A DNA stretch of 21,311 bases, from NCBI GenBank assembly GCA_016791285.1, contig JAEUMX010000236.1, forward strand, positions 1 to 21,311. Direction: 5' to 3'. A model generated the notes under the pieces. The model ran no database searches. It was not told the DNA's origin and saw only the letters and a program-made list of their open reading frames with translations. Both the position numbers and the translations under genes were made by a program. This document shows positions 8,381 to 16,597 of the stretch, in pieces. The DNA comes from Burkholderiales bacterium. Lineage in GTDB: Bacteria > Pseudomonadota > Gammaproteobacteria > Burkholderiales > JAEUMW01. The stretch's first letter is position 1. The number at the start of each line of letters is the position of its first letter.

Positions 8381-9105
8381 GGTTCGGCTGCGATGATGAG
8401 CAATCCTTCCAGCACCAGATTGTCCACTACGCGAGCGTCCGCCGCGAGGTAGGGCACCAGCGCTGCGATCGCGCCGCCGGTCGCGATCAGGCCAACTGCA
8501 CCGCCCGCCCGTGCGCGCAATCGCTGTGCGAAGCGCTCCACGGCACCCGTCACGGCATCGATCGTACCGGTAGCGATGGCATCGACGGTCGTGCGCGGAA
8601 AATCAGCGTAGGCGCCGGTATCGCGGGGCAGTCGGGCGGTATCGCGCGCGAGTGCCGCAGGCATCAGCGACAGACCCGGCAAGATGAGGCCCCCCAGGAA
8701 CTCGCCCTCCGCGGTGAGCGCATCGACGGTAACCGCGGTGCCGGCAGCCACCACCACGCAGGCGCCCGGTTGCAGCGTCCGCGCCCCGATCAGGGCAGCC
8801 CAGCGGTCGGTGCCGAGCTGCGATGGATCCGAGTAAAGGTTGCGAACGCCGCACTGAGTTGGCCGACTCTCGATCCATCGGACCGCAATGCGCCGTGCCC
8901 CGAGCATCTCGTCGACGCGCCGCGCGATGCCGGCGTCTGCCACGTTCGAGCCGATCGCATCGAAGCCGGACGGAAGACGCGCCCAAGCAGACTCCAAGGC
9001 GGCACTGCGCGCATGGTCGGTGGCACCCGTTTCCATCCAGCGCGAGCCGTCGTGGCGCCCCCACTTGATCCGGCTGTTGCCGACGTCGATCGCCAGCAGC
9101 GCCAT
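8377..9105 (-). CDS. coaX: Type III pantothenate kinase
   Basis: A 242-residue protein that begins one nucleotide after the birA stop codon (ATG at 9105). The frame is open a few codons upstream, but 'MALLAIDVGNSRIKWG' is the canonical start. Motifs: phosphate-binding DVGNSRIKWG (7-16), GTDRW (98-102) and AGTAVTVDAL (121-130), followed by 'FLGGLILPG' and a C-terminal 'LIATGGAIAALVPYL' segment. The enzyme phosphorylates pantothenate in the first step of CoA synthesis; type III enzymes need a monovalent cation and are not feedback-inhibited by CoA. Fusion or adjacency with birA is typical of betaproteobacteria. Confidence 0.95.
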   Translation of the reverse strand: MALLAIDVGNSRIKWGRHDGSRWMETGATDHARSAALESAWARLPSGFDAIGSNVADAGIARRVDEMLGARRIAVRWIESRPTQCGVRNLYSDPSQLGTDRWAALIGARTLQPGACVVVAAGTAVTVDALTAEGEFLGGLILPGLSLMPAALARDTARLPRDTGAYADFPRTTVDAIATGTIDAVTGAVERFAQRLRARAGGAVGLIATGGAIAALVPYLAADARVVDNLVLEGLLIIAAEP

Positions 9106-9106
9106 G

Positions 9107-10078
9107 TCACGCCCGCAGACTGACATCGCCCGCCAGGCAGATCCGCATCGTCTCCCCCTGCTCGATCAGCAATGCCCCGTCGTCGTTCACTCCCCGCGCA
9201 ACTCCCGATTCGCGCACGCCATCCGGCCGCAGCAGCACGACGGGCCGATCCTGGTGCGCGTGATATGCCTGCCACTCGTGTCGAAACGGATGAAAGCCGC
9301 CTTGCTCGAAAGCTGCCAGGGCGACGCAGAGCTCGCGCAGCAGCGCGCCCAGGATGTCGTTGCGGTCTGCCGTGGCGACCCCCGCGTCGACCAGGTCGAT
9401 CGCAGGCTGGTCGATGCGGCGCCTGAGCGCGGAAGACAGGCGAACGTTCAGGCCGATACCGATGATGGCCGCGCTCGGTCCGAGCGCATCGCCCTCGACC
9501 TCGATCAGGATGCCGCCGAGCTTGCCCGCAGGCAGGACGAGATCGTTCGGCCACTTGAGCATGACGGCCCGCGCGCCGAATCCACGCAGCGCTCGGACCA
9601 AGGCTACCCCGACGGCGAGGCTCAGTCCGGAAAGGGCTGCAACACCGCGCTCGAAGCGCCACAGCAGCGAGAACGTGAGGGCTGCACCGAGCGCGGACTC
9701 CCAGCCGCGGCCACGCCGGCCACGACCGCTGGTCTGCAACTCCGCCGCGATCACCGTCCCACTGGCTGCACCGGCGCGTGCAAGGTCCACTAACAGGGTA
9801 TTCGTCGATTCGCAGCTCGCCTCGACCTGAAGGTCGATCATCGTCGCGGCATCGCCTGCGGACGCTCGAATCCGCTCGGCGTCGAGCCAGGACAGCGCGT
9901 CGTCGAGACGGTAGCCGAGGCCTGGCGAGCCTGCGATACGCACCCCCAGCCCGTCGAGCCCCTTGAGGGCGTTGTGGATAGTGCCACGGCTCACGCCGAA
10001 GGTATGGGCGAGCGCCTCGCCCGATCGGAACTCAGCGTGCGACAGAGCGCGCAGAACCTGAAGGGTTAGATGTTTCAT
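9107..10078 (-). CDS. birA: Biotin-[acetyl-CoA carboxylase] ligase with N-terminal DNA-binding domain
   Basis: A 323-residue bifunctional BirA. Residues 1-60 form a winged helix-turn-helix ('SGEALAHTFGVSRGTIHNALKGL', about 19-41), so it can also act as a repressor. The catalytic domain shows SCESTNT (88-94), the biotinyl-AMP loop GRGRRGRGW (118-126), KWPND (175-179) and KLGGILIE (186-193). A small C-terminal SH3-like domain follows. It attaches biotin to the BCCP subunit of acetyl-CoA carboxylase. It is the first gene of birA-coaX-SPOR. The ribosome-binding site is weak. A biotin operator cannot be recognised in the 57-nt leader region. Confidence 0.95.
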   Translation of the reverse strand: MKHLTLQVLRALSHAEFRSGEALAHTFGVSRGTIHNALKGLDGLGVRIAGSPGLGYRLDDALSWLDAERIRASAGDAATMIDLQVEASCESTNTLLVDLARAGAASGTVIAAELQTSGRGRRGRGWESALGAALTFSLLWRFERGVAALSGLSLAVGVALVRALRGFGARAVMLKWPNDLVLPAGKLGGILIEVEGDALGPSAAIIGIGLNVRLSSALRRRIDQPAIDLVDAGVATADRNDILGALLRELCVALAAFEQGGFHPFRHEWQAYHAHQDRPVVLLRPDGVRESGVARGVNDDGALLIEQGETMRICLAGDVSLRA

Positions 10079-10103
10079 GGCGGCGAAGCTTAAAGTGCGC
10101 GCT

Positions 10104-10121
10104 CCGCCCGTGTAAAGGCGG
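10104..10121. terminator. Weak hairpin after the flippase gene
   Basis: CCGCC (10104-10108) and GGCGG (10117-10121) can pair around an 8-nt loop, 15 nt after the flippase stop on the minus strand. No T-run follows. A small GGCT-CC-AGCC stem is adjacent. It could be a weak or Rho-assisted terminator, or part of the birA leader. Confidence 0.22.
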
Positions 10122-10135
10122 CCCCGGCTGGAGCC

Positions 10136-11590
10136 TCAGGCAGCGTACCGAGTCGCCCGCCGGCGCCTGAAGAACCGGAACACGTCACCGAAGGATTGGC
10201 GCGCAAATGCGAAACCCAGCGCGCCGTAGGTCACCGCGCCCACGAGCGCGAGCAACACCAGCTGTGTGAGCGCAGGCAGCTGCAGCAGCGGGAGCAGTTC
10301 CCTGCAGATCCAGACCACGATCACCATCACGATGGTGAGCGACGCCGGCACCAGGATGGTGCGGAAAAATCGCGACAGATCCTGTCCCAGCTCCCGAAAC
10401 ACGATGTAGAAGACCGGAACAAATTCGACCACGTTCTCTATGCAGTACCCCGCCGCGACGCCCACCACACCCCACTGGACGCCAATCAGGAAAGCTGCAA
10501 CGACGAGGATGGTGCCCACGATGCCGAGATAGAACAGCACATTCGTCCGGCCGCGAGCCATGAGCACCGACCCAGTAGTGCTCGTCAACGATTGAATGAA
10601 GCCGACCGGTGCAAGCCACGCCAGGATGTCCCCTATGGCGGCCCACTTGCTGCCCAGCAGTACCGCGACGAACAGGTCGCGTAGCACGAACAGGCCCGCC
10701 ATCATCGGCGCGGTCACGAAGGCGATCACCCCCAGCGTCCTCAAGTACAGCTCCGCCATCTCCTCAGGCGCTGCCTGCTGCCGGCTCATGACCGGGTACA
10801 GCGCACGCGACGCGACAAAGGTCAGGTTGCGCAACGGGAACAGCATGATCTTGTAGGCAAGGGAGTACAGGCCGAGGCTATCTGCCCCCAGCACGCGGCC
10901 CACGATCATGCTGTCCGCATTGCGGGAGAAGTAGTTGATGATGTTGAAGCCCACCAGATAGTCGCTGAAGCGTCGGATGGCACGGAATTCGTGGCGGTTC
11001 CACATCCAGTGCGGTCGCAGCGGGGAGGCAATCCAGAGCTGGCTGGAAGACACCAATGCCTGCGTCAGCGAAATGACGGCGAGACTGTACGGCCCCGCCC
11101 CCAGGTACGCCGCGCTCACCCCGGCTGCCAGCCCCGAGACGGCGGACACCGCCTCGATGCGGGCCAACAGCGGAAACCGGGAATCGCGTTCCAGCAGCGC
11201 CTGGTGCACCGTGGTCGAGCCCAGGATCGGGAAGGTAGTAGCCAGCACCCACAGCACACCGCTCACCGCCGACGCCTCGAACACGTGCGCCATCAGCGGT
11301 GCCAGCCCTGCCACCAGCAACCCCAGCGCCGCCCCCAGCCCTGCTGTAAACCAGAACGCGGTCAGGATCGTCTCTTCCTTGAGATCCTCCTTCTGGATCA
11401 GCGCGAGCCCGGTACCCATGTCGCGCACCAGAGTGGCGAGATTGGTCACCACCAGCGCCATCGCCACCACGCCATAGTCGGCGGGCGTCAAGAGACGCGC
11501 CAGCCACATCACGCTGAGCAGTTGAACCGCTACCGACACGACCCGGGAAACCGCGATCCAACGTGCATTCGAAACTGCTCGACTACGCAT
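10136..11590 (-). CDS. Wzx-like polysaccharide flippase (MOP/MVF superfamily)
   Basis: A 484-residue polytopic protein with about 12-14 hydrophobic segments. It opens with 'NARWIAVSRVVSVAVQLLSVMWLARLLTPADYGVVAMALVV', the classic Polysacc_synt start: a basic first helix, then ARLLTPADYG. An ATG at 11590 is chosen, preceded by GGAGCGG; a TTG sits directly before it. Family members move undecaprenyl-diphosphate-linked sugar repeat units across the inner membrane for O-antigen or exopolysaccharide assembly. A mid-protein loop (about 205-230, with RRFSDYLVGFNIINYFSRNADSM) matches the family's central region. The neighbouring asparagine-synthase-like, MBOAT and PIG-L-like genes support a surface-polysaccharide role. 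No glycosyltransferase or polymerase lies in this window. Confidence 0.87.
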   Translation of the reverse strand: MRSRAVSNARWIAVSRVVSVAVQLLSVMWLARLLTPADYGVVAMALVVTNLATLVRDMGTGLALIQKEDLKEETILTAFWFTAGLGAALGLLVAGLAPLMAHVFEASAVSGVLWVLATTFPILGSTTVHQALLERDSRFPLLARIEAVSAVSGLAAGVSAAYLGAGPYSLAVISLTQALVSSSQLWIASPLRPHWMWNRHEFRAIRRFSDYLVGFNIINYFSRNADSMIVGRVLGADSLGLYSLAYKIMLFPLRNLTFVASRALYPVMSRQQAAPEEMAELYLRTLGVIAFVTAPMMAGLFVLRDLFVAVLLGSKWAAIGDILAWLAPVGFIQSLTSTTGSVLMARGRTNVLFYLGIVGTILVVAAFLIGVQWGVVGVAAGYCIENVVEFVPVFYIVFRELGQDLSRFFRTILVPASLTIVMVIVVWICRELLPLLQLPALTQLVLLALVGAVTYGALGFAFARQSFGDVFRFFRRRRATRYAA

Positions 11591-11705
11591 CAACCGCTCC
11601 GTCTTGCCTGCTCTGTTAGCGCCCGGTACGGGGCACTTCGCTGCTGCACCTCACACCGCGCGCGAAATTGTCCCTTAAGAACTTCTCGCAGTCACCCAAG
11701 GGGCT

Positions 11706-11729
11706 CGGTCGGGCCGACGCAGCCGACCG
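11706..11729. terminator. Hairpin between the asparagine-synthase-like and flippase genes
   Basis: Perfect 7-bp arms CGGTCGG (11706-11712) and CCGACCG (11723-11729) with a 10-nt loop, about 48 nt past the stop of the upstream minus-strand gene. No T-run is present. It may end or attenuate the upstream message, or protect its 3' end. The rest of the 186-nt gap (11591-11776) shows no recognised promoter. Confidence 0.3.
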
Positions 11730-11776
11730 CGACATGCCCCCGCCGAGTTTCCGATGGCCGACGCCGCGTTGCCCAC

Positions 11777-13210
11777 TTACGTAAGCCTTGCTTTCTTGAT
11801 CGCCCGCTTCATCCTAAACAGGATCCGCGTCGCGCCAATCGGCCGATTGACCGGCCAATCGAGCAACGCCGGCCATTCCCGCGCGATGATGTCTTGCGCC
11901 ATACGCCCCATCCGGCGGTAGGATGCCGGCAGCGCCAGCATCCGCTCGACGATGCCGCGGTGGCACAGGGGAAAGATCGCGAATCCCGGGTCGCACTCGG
12001 CATACTGAACCACCGACGCCCAACCTCCCACGTCCTGCTCGATCATGAACAGATCGAGGATGTCGAAGGCGTTCCGAGTTGGAACCGAGTCCAGCCAGGC
12101 GCGCGCCCGTTGCAGGGGCTCCTCTTCGAGGGGACAGTCGCAGTGCCCGACCAGCCGCTCGGGTGTGATCTCAGTCGTCTCGGCGTCGGCGTCGTTCCAG
12201 TAATACGCCCGGGCAATCTCCCCCGCGTTGCCCGCCAGCACCGCATGGCCGCCGGGCAGGCGCTTGTACATCGTCACCGCCCGCCAGCCCCTCTGTTCAC
12301 TGGTCGAATAGCCGATGCGAAACATCCACTCCTCGAGGTCCTCGTCGCGCGCCTGTTCCCGCGGCAATACCCGGTGCCTGAGCCCCAAGCGCTTCGCGAT
12401 CCGTCGCGCCGTGTCGCAATCGGTGGCCGCTCCTTCGTCCCCGATCTCGGCCGTGAAAAGCTCAAGGCGAGGCGCCCACTCTTTCGAGCACGCGAGAAGC
12501 ATCCGCGAATCCCAGCCGGCCGTCAGCTTGAGATAGGTTGGTGTCGCCGCGACGACTGCCCCGATGTTCCTTTTCACCAGGCTGGCAATATCGGCGATCG
12601 CCTCCTCCACCGATGCCTCCGCCTCCAGCGGACGCTTCGGCCAGTGCCGAACCGTCCGCCACGCACGAAGATCCAGGTAATGATTCGGCAGAACACGCTC
12701 GACGCCGTACCTCGGCGTCATGTCCAAGGGATACATTCCATCGGTGTACGGGATCCCGATGGCGAGCGCGAGATCGACGCGATCGCGGCTCGCCTCGTCG
12801 TAGGGGATCAGATTCGGCGTCGAGGCGATGATACGCTGATGCGCACAATAGAGCGCCGAGAGCGACCCGTACGGGTCGACATAGAAGCGCAGATGGGCAC
12901 CCAGCATCACCACCGCGAAACGACCGCCAAATGCGTAGATGAACTCTTCCAGCTCCGCCTCCGATCTCAACGCGGGCGCTGGCACCCGGACGCAAGCCCC
13001 ATCGGTCAAGAGCGTACCGGCCTCGCTGATCGGGTAACCGATGAGCCAGCCCACCGGACGATCTTCCGCGCCTACCAATTGCATCGCCGGCAATGCGGGA
13101 TGCCGCCCCAATTGCCAGTCTCCGATCCGGTCAGACACCCACTGGCGTGGCCCCGGGCGCCACCCGGAACTGACCACGAACTGCCCGATCAAGCGCTTGA
13201 AATCAATCAC
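11777..13210 (-). CDS. Asparagine-synthase-like protein without glutaminase cysteine
   Basis: A 477-residue protein starting at GTG 13210, which is placed well behind AGAGGAAG; the longer open frame upstream lacks a ribosome-binding site. The C-terminal half contains a PP-loop, LTAGWDSRML (229-238), the ATP-pyrophosphatase signature of asparagine synthase and related amide-forming enzymes. The N-terminal half has the class-II amidotransferase-like strand pattern ('EEFIYAFGGRFAVVMLGAHLRFYVDPYGSLSALY', about 88-121), but the protein starts M-I-D, not M-C. The nucleophilic Cys2 needed for glutamine hydrolysis is missing. It may adenylate a carboxylate and join it to a free amine or ammonia. Similar proteins occur in exopolysaccharide loci. 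The substrate is unknown. Confidence 0.75.
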   Translation of the reverse strand: MIDFKRLIGQFVVSSGWRPGPRQWVSDRIGDWQLGRHPALPAMQLVGAEDRPVGWLIGYPISEAGTLLTDGACVRVPAPALRSEAELEEFIYAFGGRFAVVMLGAHLRFYVDPYGSLSALYCAHQRIIASTPNLIPYDEASRDRVDLALAIGIPYTDGMYPLDMTPRYGVERVLPNHYLDLRAWRTVRHWPKRPLEAEASVEEAIADIASLVKRNIGAVVAATPTYLKLTAGWDSRMLLACSKEWAPRLELFTAEIGDEGAATDCDTARRIAKRLGLRHRVLPREQARDEDLEEWMFRIGYSTSEQRGWRAVTMYKRLPGGHAVLAGNAGEIARAYYWNDADAETTEITPERLVGHCDCPLEEEPLQRARAWLDSVPTRNAFDILDLFMIEQDVGGWASVVQYAECDPGFAIFPLCHRGIVERMLALPASYRRMGRMAQDIIAREWPALLDWPVNRPIGATRILFRMKRAIKKARLT

Positions 13211-13711
13211 GGAACTTCCTCTGGAAACTGTGACGGCAGAACCCAAGCTAAAGCGGCGCAAGGTTTCCGGGCCAACCTGACTTGGTCAGCAATGGCCATT
13301 CCATAGTGCCAGGGGGTCGGTCGTACGTTACCAGCGGCACCCAAACGGAGCGCTGCAAGGATTCTGTGCACACGCGCGAGGCGCGACACAAAAGCCCCGG
13401 AGTCGCTCCCGATGCGCGAATGCCGAATCTTCCACAACCGCTCCCGAGATTCCGTCGACCGAAGCATGCCGAGTCGAAACCAAGAGCCCTCTGGCGCGTT
13501 GTGTGCAACCGCAATATGATCCGTGCGGCGCACAGTTACACCGTGCTCGCTGGCTGCCACGATTCTGACTTTCAGGGGTTATCCACCGTTGAGGCCAATC
13601 GGCCGCCGATCGCGACGCCGATAGTCGACGCACACGTCACGATACATTTGCGAGCGATTGCGTCGATCTTGCTTCCGTTAAACAGCAGCACTTGCAGAAC
13701 TCTCGCCGCCC
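13211..13711. other. 501-bp divergent intergenic region
   Basis: This gap separates the minus-strand asparagine-synthase-like gene from the plus-strand MBOAT operon, so it should hold both promoters. Open frames cross it on both strands, but none shows a ribosome-binding site or recognisable protein. I see TATGAT around 13514 and GATACAT near 13641 as possible -10 elements, none with a convincing -35 box. No tRNA-like fold, long hairpin or tandem repeat was recognised. It is unusually long for this gene-dense window. Confidence 0.5.
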
Positions 13712-15352
13712 ATGCTCTTCAATTCTTACGAATTTGTCTTCTTGTTTCTGCCAGCGACCTTGACGGGGTTCTTCCTGCTGGGAAAAACCTCCCGTGCGTG
13801 GGCGCTCGGCTGGCTCATCGTCGCATCGTTGTTCTTCTACGCCTGGTGGCGGCCACTGAACGTCCTGATCATCGCGCCCTCGATACTCGTCAACTTCGCC
13901 CTAGCAAGCGTTCTCCTGCGGCTACGCTCGGATCAGGCGCGAACCCGAACGGCACGGCTGGTTCTCGCCCTCGGCATTGTCTTCAACATTGCGTTCCTTG
14001 GTTACTTCAAGTACGTGAACTTCTTCAGCACCGTCGTCAACGACGTGGCCGGTACGCATTTCTTTCTCGAGCACGTGATCCTGCCACTCGGTATCTCGTT
14101 CATCACGTTCCAGAAGATCGCGTTTCTCATCGACGTACATGCGCAACGCATAGAATCGTTCTCGCTCCGAGACTATTGCCTGTTCGTGCTCTTTTTCCCG
14201 CAACTGATCGCCGGGCCGATCGTGCATTATCGCGAGATGATGCCGCAGTTCCAGAAGGCCTCGTGTCGCTTCGACAAGGAGAGCGTCGCGCTCGGCCTTA
14301 CCCTTTTTCTCATGGGCCTCTTCAAGAAGGTGGTGCTGGCGGACGGGGTAGCGGCTCATGTTTCTCCGATCTACGACGCCGTGGCGACCGGCGGGGACGC
14401 CTCGCTCTTCACTGCGTGGATGGCAGCCGTAGGCTTCACGCTGCAGATATACTTCGATTTTTCCGGATATACGGACATGGCTCTGGGATTGGCACGCTGC
14501 TTTGGCGTGCGATTGCCGCCCAACTTCGACTCTCCCTTGAAGGCTTCGAGCATCATCGACTTCTGGTTACGCTGGCACATGACTTTGACACGATTCCTGA
14601 CCGCTTATCTCTACAATCCGCTCGTTCTATGGTTGACGCGGCGACGACTCGCGGCAGGGAAACCCGTGCTCGGCGGACGCGACGCGCGCATTGGTGGCGC
14701 CTACTTCCACCTCCTGGCCGGCCCGACGATCCTTACCATGTTCGTGTCCGGACTGTGGCATGGAGCGGGGTACGTCTTCATTCTCTGGGGCCTGCTGCAC
14801 GGCCTCTATCTCTCGATCAACCATGCCTGGCGGATGGTCGGGCCGAGACTCTGGCCGGACAAGGCCAGCTATAACCGGTTCATGCGACCGGTAGGCTTCG
14901 TGCTGACCTTCATCGCAGTGGCTGTCGCCATGGTCTTGTTCCGCTCGCCGACGGTGGGTACCGCGAGCGAATTGCTCCAGGGCATGTTGGGGTTCAACGG
15001 CATCACCCTGCCGCAGCAGATCTTCGAAAGGCTCGGCCCTTTGACTTCTGTGCTGCAGCCGATCGTCTCACCGTCGGTAACGTCGGCCGGGAGCGGCGCG
15101 GAATTCATCGCGACGACTATGTGGATCTTTGCACTGCTCGTGATCGCACTCGCGCTTCCGAACTCACTCCAGATCTTATCGCGCTACGAGCCAGCCATCG
15201 GCGTGAAACGGCGCGACGAAGAGCTGGAAGGGTGGGCCAGGGTATTGGATTGGCGGCCTACGCTTCCCTGGGCCTTTCTGATGTCTGCCATTGCCGTAAC
15301 CTCGGTCATCAAGCTTGGTGGCAAGAGCGAGTTTCTTTATTGGCAGTTCTAG
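13712..15352 (+). CDS. MBOAT family membrane O-acyltransferase (AlgI/DltB-like)
   Basis: A 546-residue polytopic membrane protein of the MBOAT family. The diagnostic core is present: 'LGISFITFQKIAFLID' (126-141), 'FFPQLIAGPIVHYREMMPQF' (161-180), 'LQIYFDFSGYTDMALGLA' (244-261), 'FWLRWHMTLTRF' (284-295) and the catalytic-histidine motif 'SGLWHGAGYVFILWG' with His350. AlgI and DltB-type members take an acyl group from a cytoplasmic donor and pass it across the membrane to a polysaccharide, teichoic acid or sugar acceptor. The gene begins a + strand operon. The next genes encode an SGNH-like membrane protein, a FkbH-like protein and an ACP, so the acyl donor may be an acyl-ACP made in this operon, as for DltB with DltC. 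The acceptor is unknown. Confidence 0.93.
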   Translation: MLFNSYEFVFLFLPATLTGFFLLGKTSRAWALGWLIVASLFFYAWWRPLNVLIIAPSILVNFALASVLLRLRSDQARTRTARLVLALGIVFNIAFLGYFKYVNFFSTVVNDVAGTHFFLEHVILPLGISFITFQKIAFLIDVHAQRIESFSLRDYCLFVLFFPQLIAGPIVHYREMMPQFQKASCRFDKESVALGLTLFLMGLFKKVVLADGVAAHVSPIYDAVATGGDASLFTAWMAAVGFTLQIYFDFSGYTDMALGLARCFGVRLPPNFDSPLKASSIIDFWLRWHMTLTRFLTAYLYNPLVLWLTRRRLAAGKPVLGGRDARIGGAYFHLLAGPTILTMFVSGLWHGAGYVFILWGLLHGLYLSINHAWRMVGPRLWPDKASYNRFMRPVGFVLTFIAVAVAMVLFRSPTVGTASELLQGMLGFNGITLPQQIFERLGPLTSVLQPIVSPSVTSAGSGAEFIATTMWIFALLVIALALPNSLQILSRYEPAIGVKRRDEELEGWARVLDWRPTLPWAFLMSAIAVTSVIKLGGKSEFLYWQF

Positions 15353-15423
15353 GGACTCGCCATTCTCAACATTTAGTAGAGCGAGACTGCGGTGAGAACG
15401 ACCGTGTTATCGATAAGCTTGAA

Positions 15424-15443
15424 CCGTGCTACCGCCGGCACGG
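15424..15443. terminator. Hairpin after the MBOAT gene
   Basis: CCGTGC (15424-15429) and GCACGG (15438-15443) pair around an 8-nt loop, 72 nt past the MBOAT stop and about 80 nt before the next ATG. It is followed by GGTTTG, not a T-run. It may be an attenuator or mRNA-stability element within the operon rather than a full terminator. Confidence 0.25.
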
Positions 15444-15524
15444 GGTTTGCTGTCTCCCGCATTCAGCTTTCTCTCCAGGCGCGTCACGCTCCTGTCGCAG
15501 TACCTCAACCCGACTGACGCTGCC

Positions 15525-16544
15525 ATGCATTCTCCGTCGCTCACCACCCATCGAGCTCAAGCGAGAAGCACTTTCTCTTCGCTGCTCGCGGGACGACCCG
15601 GTCTCTACGTTCTGATCCTCCTCTTCAGTGTGCTGGGCGCATTCGCCTACAAGACCCGCGGTGAAGGGGTCTTTGCCTGTCCGGGCAACGGCTACGGGTC
15701 CGATCGCTATCTCGCTCACTGTGAGATTGGCGGCTATGCAGATTACGATCATGGCGCTTTCTGGTTTGGTCTGGAGCCGGAAGCCAGGCGCCATGCGGTG
15801 GACGCGGACGTGGTGTTCCTGGGAAGCAGCCGAATGCAGTTTGCGTTCTCGACCACTGCAACCGATAGCTGGTTTGCGAAAATCAGGGTGCCCTACTACC
15901 TCTTGGGCTTCACGTACACCGAGAACGTCAAGTTCGCAGCGCCCTTGCTTTCCAAACTGAAACCTCGCGCCAGGGTATATGTCATCAACGTCGACCGGTT
16001 CTTCGACGACACCCGCGAAACGCCCCCGGCGAAACAGATTCTCCGCGAGAGCGACGCGCAGACCCGTTACAAGGACAAGCAGTTCTGGCAGTCTTTGCAC
16101 AAGAGCGTTTGCTCGTCGGCCCCTGCTATTTGTGGAAGCAACCCCGCGTTCTTTCGGTCGCGGGATACCGGCGCCTGGGAACTGGCTGGCAATCTGGCAG
16201 CGTGGAATGCGGCAACGAAGACGACCTCGGATGGCCCCGTGAGCGACGAAGAACGCTGGGACCACTTTGCCGCTCTTGGACGGGAATTCGTGTCGACGTT
16301 ACCGGTAGAGAAGCGCTGCGTCCTCTTGACGATCGCTCCGTACGATGCAACCAAGAGAGCGGAGGCGCAGGCTATCGCCGACGCCTTGGGTCTCGATCTC
16401 GTGGCACCCCAACCGCTCAACATCACGACCTTCGACGGCTCTCATCTGGATCGCGCCAGCGCGGAACGGTGGTCTCAGGCATTCTTCGATGCTGCCGGTC
16501 CTCGTATTCGCGAATGTCTGGACAGCTCTCCGCGTCGCTCCTGA
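15525..16544 (+). CDS. Membrane-anchored SGNH-hydrolase-like protein (acylation partner)
   Basis: A 339-residue protein from ATG 15525; a GTG at 15426 in the same frame would add 33 residues without obvious homology. One transmembrane anchor lies at about residues 24-44 (GLYVLILLFSVLGAFAY), with the rest outside the membrane. The pattern 'VVFLGSSRMQFAFS' near 98-111 resembles SGNH block I (GxSR). A late 'TFDGSHLDRASAERWSQAFF' near 304-323 resembles the D-x-x-H block V, giving a possible Ser-Asp-His set. Its role is likely like that of DltD or AlgJ/AlgX, receiving or passing on an acyl group outside the membrane with the adjacent MBOAT. The family could not be named. It lies 172 nt after the MBOAT stop and 53 nt before the FkbH-like ORF. 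Confidence 0.68.
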   Translation: MHSPSLTTHRAQARSTFSSLLAGRPGLYVLILLFSVLGAFAYKTRGEGVFACPGNGYGSDRYLAHCEIGGYADYDHGAFWFGLEPEARRHAVDADVVFLGSSRMQFAFSTTATDSWFAKIRVPYYLLGFTYTENVKFAAPLLSKLKPRARVYVINVDRFFDDTRETPPAKQILRESDAQTRYKDKQFWQSLHKSVCSSAPAICGSNPAFFRSRDTGAWELAGNLAAWNAATKTTSDGPVSDEERWDHFAALGREFVSTLPVEKRCVLLTIAPYDATKRAEAQAIADALGLDLVAPQPLNITTFDGSHLDRASAERWSQAFFDAAGPRIRECLDSSPRRS

Positions 16545-16597
16545 GAGCGCAATCGCTCCGGCTTGACGCCCTGTTTTCCGCAACACAGCCAACTGAA

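Noticed and set aside
10991..13306. A very long plus-strand open frame (about 770 codons) antisense to the flippase and asparagine-synthase-like genes
   Set aside because: The translation is rich in Arg, Pro and His with no domain pattern, and it mirrors two real minus-strand genes; typical GC-rich shadow.
13282..14874. Long open frame overlapping the MBOAT gene
   Set aside because: Arg-rich, low-complexity translation in another frame of a clear membrane protein; no ribosome-binding site.
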